A stretch of DNA of 64,000 nucleotides from Microcebus murinus (taxonomy: Eukaryota; Chordata; Mammalia; Primates; Cheirogaleidae). This document shows positions 58,833-64,000 of this stretch, in pieces. The translations under genes and the position numbers were made by a program. Below the pieces are notes generated by a model. The model ran no database searches. It was not told the origin of the DNA and saw only the letters and a program-made list of their open reading frames with translations. How positions within the stretch are numbered: position 1 is the stretch's first letter; every line of letters begins with the position of its first letter. The stretch is from NCBI RefSeq assembly GCF_040939455.1, contig NC_134124.1, positions 34,608,638 through 34,672,637 of the forward strand, in the 5' to 3' direction.

Positions 58833-59657
58833 AAATTAAAAATAGAAAAAAAAATGTTGAACATTTCAGAAAAATCTCAAAGTAAACTATGAAGGTTTTT
58901 AATGATAAAATGCCTTGCTTTATTAGAGTTAAGCATTTTTAAAACTCAGAATAAAAACTGTCTGTAATATGACCTAATGACTATGTGTATTTAAAAAAAG
59001 AAAAAAGATTCAAGGAAGTAAAATGTTATTAATGGTTGTTTTTTATACTCTGTGTACTCGTTTTTCCTCTTCTTTATACTGCCTCTGAGATCTGCCTTTT
59101 CCAGAATGTCATATAGTTGGAATCATACAGTATGTCGCCTTTTAGATTGGCTTCTCTCGCATAGTGATACACATGTAAGGTTCATCACTGTCTTTTCATG
59201 GCTTGATATATCATTTCTTTTTAGTACTGAAAATTATTCCATTGTCTGGATATACCAGTCTGTTTATCCATTTACCTATCGAAAGACCAAGCAACCAAGC
59301 TTCCAAGTTTGAACAATTATGAATAAAGCTGCCATAAACGTCTGTGCACACGTTTTTGTGTGGACATAAAGTTTCAATTCCTTTAAGTAAATACTAATTA
59401 GCGCGACTGCTAGATCATGTGGGATATCATTTTGCATTTCCACCACCAATGAATGAGAGTTCCTGTTGCTCCACATCCTCAGAAGCAGTTGGTGTTATCG
59501 CTGTCATGGATTTGGGCCATGCTAACAGGTATGTAGCAGTATCTCATTGTATTAATTTGCATTTCCCTGATGACTTATGACATGGAGCATCTTTTCATAT
59601 GCTTACTTGCCATCTGTCTATCTTCTTTGGTGAAATGTTTGTTAAGGGCTTTGACCC

Positions 59658-59827
59658 TTTTTTTTTTTTTTGAGACAGAGTCTCACTCTGTTGCCAGGGC
59701 TAGAGTGCTGTGGCGTCAGCCTAGCTCACAGCAACCTCAAACTCCTGGGCTCAAGTGATCCTCTTGCTTCAGCCTCTCAAGTAGCTGGGACTATAGGCAT
59801 GCACCACTATCCCCGGCTAATTTTATA

Positions 59828-59858
<31 letters not shown>

Positions 59859-60010
59859 GGTTGTCCAGCCAATTTCTTTCTTTATTTTTTTTTTTAGTAG
59901 AGATGGGGTCTTGCAATTGCTCAGGCTGGTCTTGAACTCCTGAGCTCAAACGAGCCGCCTGCCTCAGCCTCCCAGAATGCTAGGATTACAGGCATGAGCC
60001 ACCATGCTCA
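59658..60010 (-). mobile_element. Alu SINE nested in L1M
   Basis: A reverse Alu: a T run, then gagacagagtctcactctgt ... gccaccatgctca. It contains an extra (TA)n/T-run in the linker. The flanks ttgaccc / ttggccc are the L1 target duplication with one change. Confidence 0.92.
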
Positions 60011-60374
60011 TTGGCCCATTTTTTAAATTGTGTTTTTTGTTTTCTTATTGCTGAGTTTTAAGAACTGTTTCTATATTTTGGATAACAGTTCTTTGTCAAA
60101 TATGACTTTTGCAAATATTCTCCCAGTCTATGGCTTGTTTTTTCATTCCCTGACAGTGTATTGCTTAAAACTTTTACTAAAATAACATTAATTTTATTAA
60201 AATTAAAATTTTTAATTTTAATCAAGCCCAACTTATGAATTCATTCTTTCACAGATTATGCCTTTGGTATTATACCTAAAAATCCATCAACAAACTCAAG
60301 ATTATTTAGATTCTCTCCTATGTTGTATTCTAGAGTTTTATAGTATTGTATTTTACTTTAGGTCTATAATCCAC

Positions 60375-60712
60375 TTTTTTTTTTTTTTTTTTTTTGAGAC
60401 AGGGTCTCACTTTGTTGCCTAGGCTAGAGTGAGTGCCGTGGCGTCAGCCTAGCTCACAGCAACCTCAAACTCCTGGGCTCAAGCAGTCCTCCTGTCTCAG
60501 CCTCCCGAGTAGCTGGGACTACAGGCATGCGCCACCATACCCGGCTAATTTTTTCTATATATATTAGTTGTCCAATTAATTTCTTTCTATTTATAGTAGA
60601 GACGGGGTCTTGCTCTTGCTCAGGCTGGTTTCGAACTCCTGACCTCGAGCAATCCGCCCGCCTCGGCCTCCCGGAGTGCTAGGATTACAGGCGTGAGCCA
60701 CCGCGCCCGGCC
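60375..60712 (-). mobile_element. Alu SINE nested in L1M, well preserved
   Basis: A reverse Alu ending ccaccgcgcccggcc with a 22-T tail. The perfect duplication tataatccacttt is at 60365-60377 (overlapping the T run) and 60713-60725. It is close to what I recall of the lemur Alu consensus, so probably the youngest here. Confidence 0.95.
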
Positions 60713-63700
60713 TATAATCCACTTTGAGTTCATTTCTGTGACATATACACAGTCTGTGTCTAGATTCTTGTGTGTGTGAGGGGGTGTTATGGATGTCTAG
60801 TTGCTCCGGCATAATTTGTTAAAGAGACTATCTTTTGCCCACCACATTGCCTTTGCTCCTTTTCAAAGATCAGTTGAATATATTTATGTGAATCTACTTC
60901 TGGGCTCTCAATTCTGTTCTAGTGATCTAGCTATCTATTCTTTTGCCAGTACCACATTGTCTTGATTACTGTAGCTTTATAGTAATTTTTGAAGTAGGGT
61001 GTAGGGGAGTGTTAGTCCTCTGACTTTGTTCTTCTACTTCAATAATGTGTTGGCTTTTGCCTCTCCATGTACATGTTAGAGTCAGTTTGTCAATATCCAC
61101 AGAATAACTTGCTGGGATTTTGGTTGGGATTGTGTTGAATTTATAGACCAATTTGAGAAGAAATGACATCCTCACAAAAGCCTTCCTGCTCATGAGAATG
61201 AAACATCTCTCCATTTATTTAGTTCTTCTTTGATTTCTTTCATCAGAGTTTGATAGTTTTCCTCACATGGATCTAGTATGTATTTTGTTAAATCTATACC
61301 TAAGTATTTCATTTTAGGGGACTGCTAATATAAATGGTATTGTGTTTTTAATTTCACATTTCACTTGTTCATTGCTGGTATATAGGTAAGCAATTGACTT
61401 ATTTATATAAAACTTGTATCTTATAATCTTGATATAATCACTTATTAGTTCTAGAGGATTTTTTGTTGATGCTTTTAGTTTTCCTACAGATAATCATGTC
61501 ATCTGCAAGCAAAGATGGTTTTATTTCTTCCTTCCCAAACTATATACCTTTTATTTCCTCTTGTTTTATTGCATTAGCTAGCACTTCCATTACAATGTTG
61601 AAAAGCAGTGGTGAGAGGGGACATCTTTGCCTTATTCATGATCTTAGTGGGAAAGCTTCTAGTTTCTCACCATTAAATATGATGTTAGCTATAGCCTTTT
61701 GGTAGATACTCTTTATCAAATTGAGGGAGTTTTCCTCTATTCATCATTTACTAAGGATTTCTTATCATGAATAGGTGTTGAATTTAGTCAAACGATTTTT
61801 CTGCATCTATTGATAATGATGTGATTTTTTTCTTTCGCCTATTGATATGATAGATTACATTAATTGATTTCTGAAGGTTAAACCAGCCTTGCATACCGAA
61901 GATAAATCCCACTTGGTTGTATTGAATAATTCTTCTTAAACTTTGTTGGATTCAGTTTACCAATATTTTGTTGAGGATTTCTGTGTCTATGTTCATAAGC
62001 AACATTGGTCTGTAGTTTTCTTTTCTTATAATATATCTTGTTCTGTTATTAAGGAAACGCTGGTCTTTGTAGAATGAGTTGAGAAGTATTCCCTTTACTT
62101 CTATCTTCTGGAAGAGATTTGTAGAGTTGGTATAATTTCTTAATTAAATGTTTGGTAGAATTCATCAGTGAACACATCTAGGCCTGGTGCTTTCTGTTTT
62201 AGAAGGCAATTAATTATTGATTCAAGTTCTTTAATAGATAAAAAGTCTATTCAGATTGTCTATTTGTTGTTGTGAGTTTTGGCAGATTGTGTCTTCCAGC
62301 AAATGGATTCATTTCGTCTAAATTATCCAGTTTCTGGGCATGGAGTAGTCCACAGTATTCCTTTATTATCCTTTTTGTGTCCATGGGATCTGAAGTGATG
62401 TCTCCCTTTCATTTATGATATTAGGAATTTGAGTCATATTTTTTCTAAGTTAAGACAGCTAGAGGCTTATCAATTTTACCCATCTTTTCAAAGACCCATC
62501 TTTTGGTTTCATTAATTTTCTCTGTTGAGTTCCTGTTTTCAATTTCATGATATCTCTGCTCTAATTTTCATTAATTCTTTTCTTCTGCTAATTTTGGATT
62601 CAGTTTGCTCTTCTTTTTCTAGTTTCCTAAAGTGGACCCTTAGATAACTGATTTTAGATTTTTTTTCCCTTCTAATATATACATTCAATGCTACAAAATT
62701 CCTTTTAAACTTTCAATGCATCCCACAGATTTTGACTAGTTGTGTTCATTTTCATTTAGTACAAAATATTTTTAAAATTTCTTTTGAGAGTTCTTCTTTG
62801 ACTGAAGTGTTACTTAGAATTGTGTTATCTAATCTACAAGTATTTAGGAATTTTTCCAGCTATCTTTCTGTTACTGATTTCTAGTTTAATTCCATTATGA
62901 TCTGAGAGCAGACGTTATATGATTTCTATTCTTTTAAATTTGTTAAGGTGTATTTTTACAGCCCAGAATGTGGTGAATGTTCCATGTAAGACTGAAGAAG
63001 AATGTGCATTATACTACTGTTGAGTGAAGTAGTCTAAAGCAGTCTATAATCTACACGAAAAAGACCACCGTATAGCCAGCTGGTTAATGGTGGTGTTGAG
63101 TTCAATTATGTCCTTACTGATTTTCTGCCTGCTGAGTCTGTCCTGATAGAGGGGTGTTGAAGTCTCCTACTGCAATAGTGAATTCATTATTTCTCCTTGC
63201 AGTTCTATCAGTTTTTACGTCACACATTTTGACACTCTGATGTTAGGACTGTTACATCTTCTTGGACAACTGACCCCTTTATCATTATGTAATATGCCTC
63301 TTTAGCCCTGATAATTTTAATTGTTTTGAAGTCTACTCTGTCTGAAATCAATGTATCTACTCCTGCACTCTTTTCATTAAGAGTTAGCATGGTATATCTT
63401 TCTCTATCTCTTTACACATCTATACATCTTTATATTTAGAGTGCTTTCTTGTAGACAACATATAGTTGGGTCTTGCTTTTTGATCTGCTCTATCTCTATC
63501 TTTTGATTGGTATATTTAAATCAGTAACATTCAAAGTGATTATAAAGCTAGTTGGATTAGTATCTACCAGATTTGTTACTGTTTTCTATTTCTTGCCCTT
63601 GATCTTTGTTCCTATTTTTCTATCTTTTCTGGCTTTAACTGAGCATTTTATATGATTATATTTTCTCTCCTTTCTTAACATATCAGTCATACTCTTTTAT

Positions 63701-64000
63701 TTTTTTAGTGGTTGCCCTGGAGTTTGCAATGAACCTTTACAACTAATCCAAGTCCACTTTCAAATAATAGTATACTGCTTCACAGGTAGTGTATCTTATA
63801 ATACCAATTCCTTCCTTCCATCCCTCATTGATGTCATTTTATTACCTTCACTTTTGAAGGATAATTTTGGAAGACACAGAATTGTAGGCTGGTGAATTTT
63901 TTTCTCCCAAAACTTTAAATATTTCACTCCAGTCTCTTTTGCTTGCACGGTTTTGGATGATACAATTCTTAGCTTTGAGCCTCTATCAGTATTTTTTCCT

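Larger units (their letters stand above)
59075..64000 (-). mobile_element. long L1M element (3' UTR, ORF2, part of upstream region), with two nested Alus
   Basis: Read on the minus strand, the order is 3' UTR (59075-59650), further 3' sequence, then ORF2. A frame at 61214-60966 translates to KFNTIPTKIPASYSVDIDKL, a conserved L1 ORF2 C-terminal block. RT-region sequence follows up to about 62700, and endonuclease-side sequence beyond that. Many stops and indels; inactive. It runs past the right window edge. It lies in sense orientation inside an FBXW11 intron. Confidence 0.88.

Noticed and set aside
60966..61214. 82-codon minus-strand frame as a host gene
   Set aside because: It is an L1 ORF2 C-terminal remnant inside the long L1M.

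Overview
This is mammalian nuclear DNA, most likely from a lemur-like (strepsirrhine) primate. The main evidence is a set of dimeric Alu elements with a left/right-arm linker running 'actataaatagaaagaaatt' followed by 'ggccaactaatatata', a form typical of lemur Alus. There are also many old mammalian repeats (MIR, L2, L1M, MaLR LTRs, hAT/MER elements). There is no prokaryotic or viral gene organisation. Almost all open reading frames in the window are chance frames, many of them inside repeats.

The one gene that can be identified is the 3' part of FBXW11 (beta-TrCP2, the WD40 F-box subunit of an SCF ubiquitin ligase), on the minus strand. Six coding exons (58136-58018, 56187-55938, 52483-52365, 50508-50398, 49383-49305, 48246-48085) join in frame with consensus splice sites. 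They encode the last 279 residues, covering most of the seven-blade propeller, and end at TAA. The C-terminal tail matches FBXW11 and not its paralogue BTRC. The stop codon is in the penultimate exon, 25 nt before a GTGAGT donor. A terminal exon that is only 3' UTR starts at 41841 and probably ends near 39300. The upstream exons (D domain, F-box, first WD blade) lie beyond the right edge.

Layout: 1-5.2 kb holds LTR-like sequence and a decayed endogenous retrovirus with recognisable pol fragments, interrupted by an Alu. From 5 to 36 kb the DNA is gene-poor but GC- and CpG-rich, with MIR/L2 copies, MaLR LTRs, a pyrimidine-rich minisatellite (about 17.44-17.84 kb) and several repeat-free blocks that look like candidate regulatory DNA. 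From about 36 kb the base composition becomes AT-rich and the FBXW11 3' region begins. Its introns hold L1 fragments, hAT elements, Alus and microsatellites. The right end (59-64 kb) is one long antisense-read L1M element carrying two nested Alus.

No new multi-gene system was found. The most unusual structures are: a 63-bp block copied between two MIR elements 2.1 kb apart; three very short retroposed inserts with 14-17 bp target-site duplications; a 227-bp unidentified insert inside an L1; an inverted ATTCCAT/ATGGAAT pair around an octamer-like core; and the 3'-UTR-only last exon of FBXW11.
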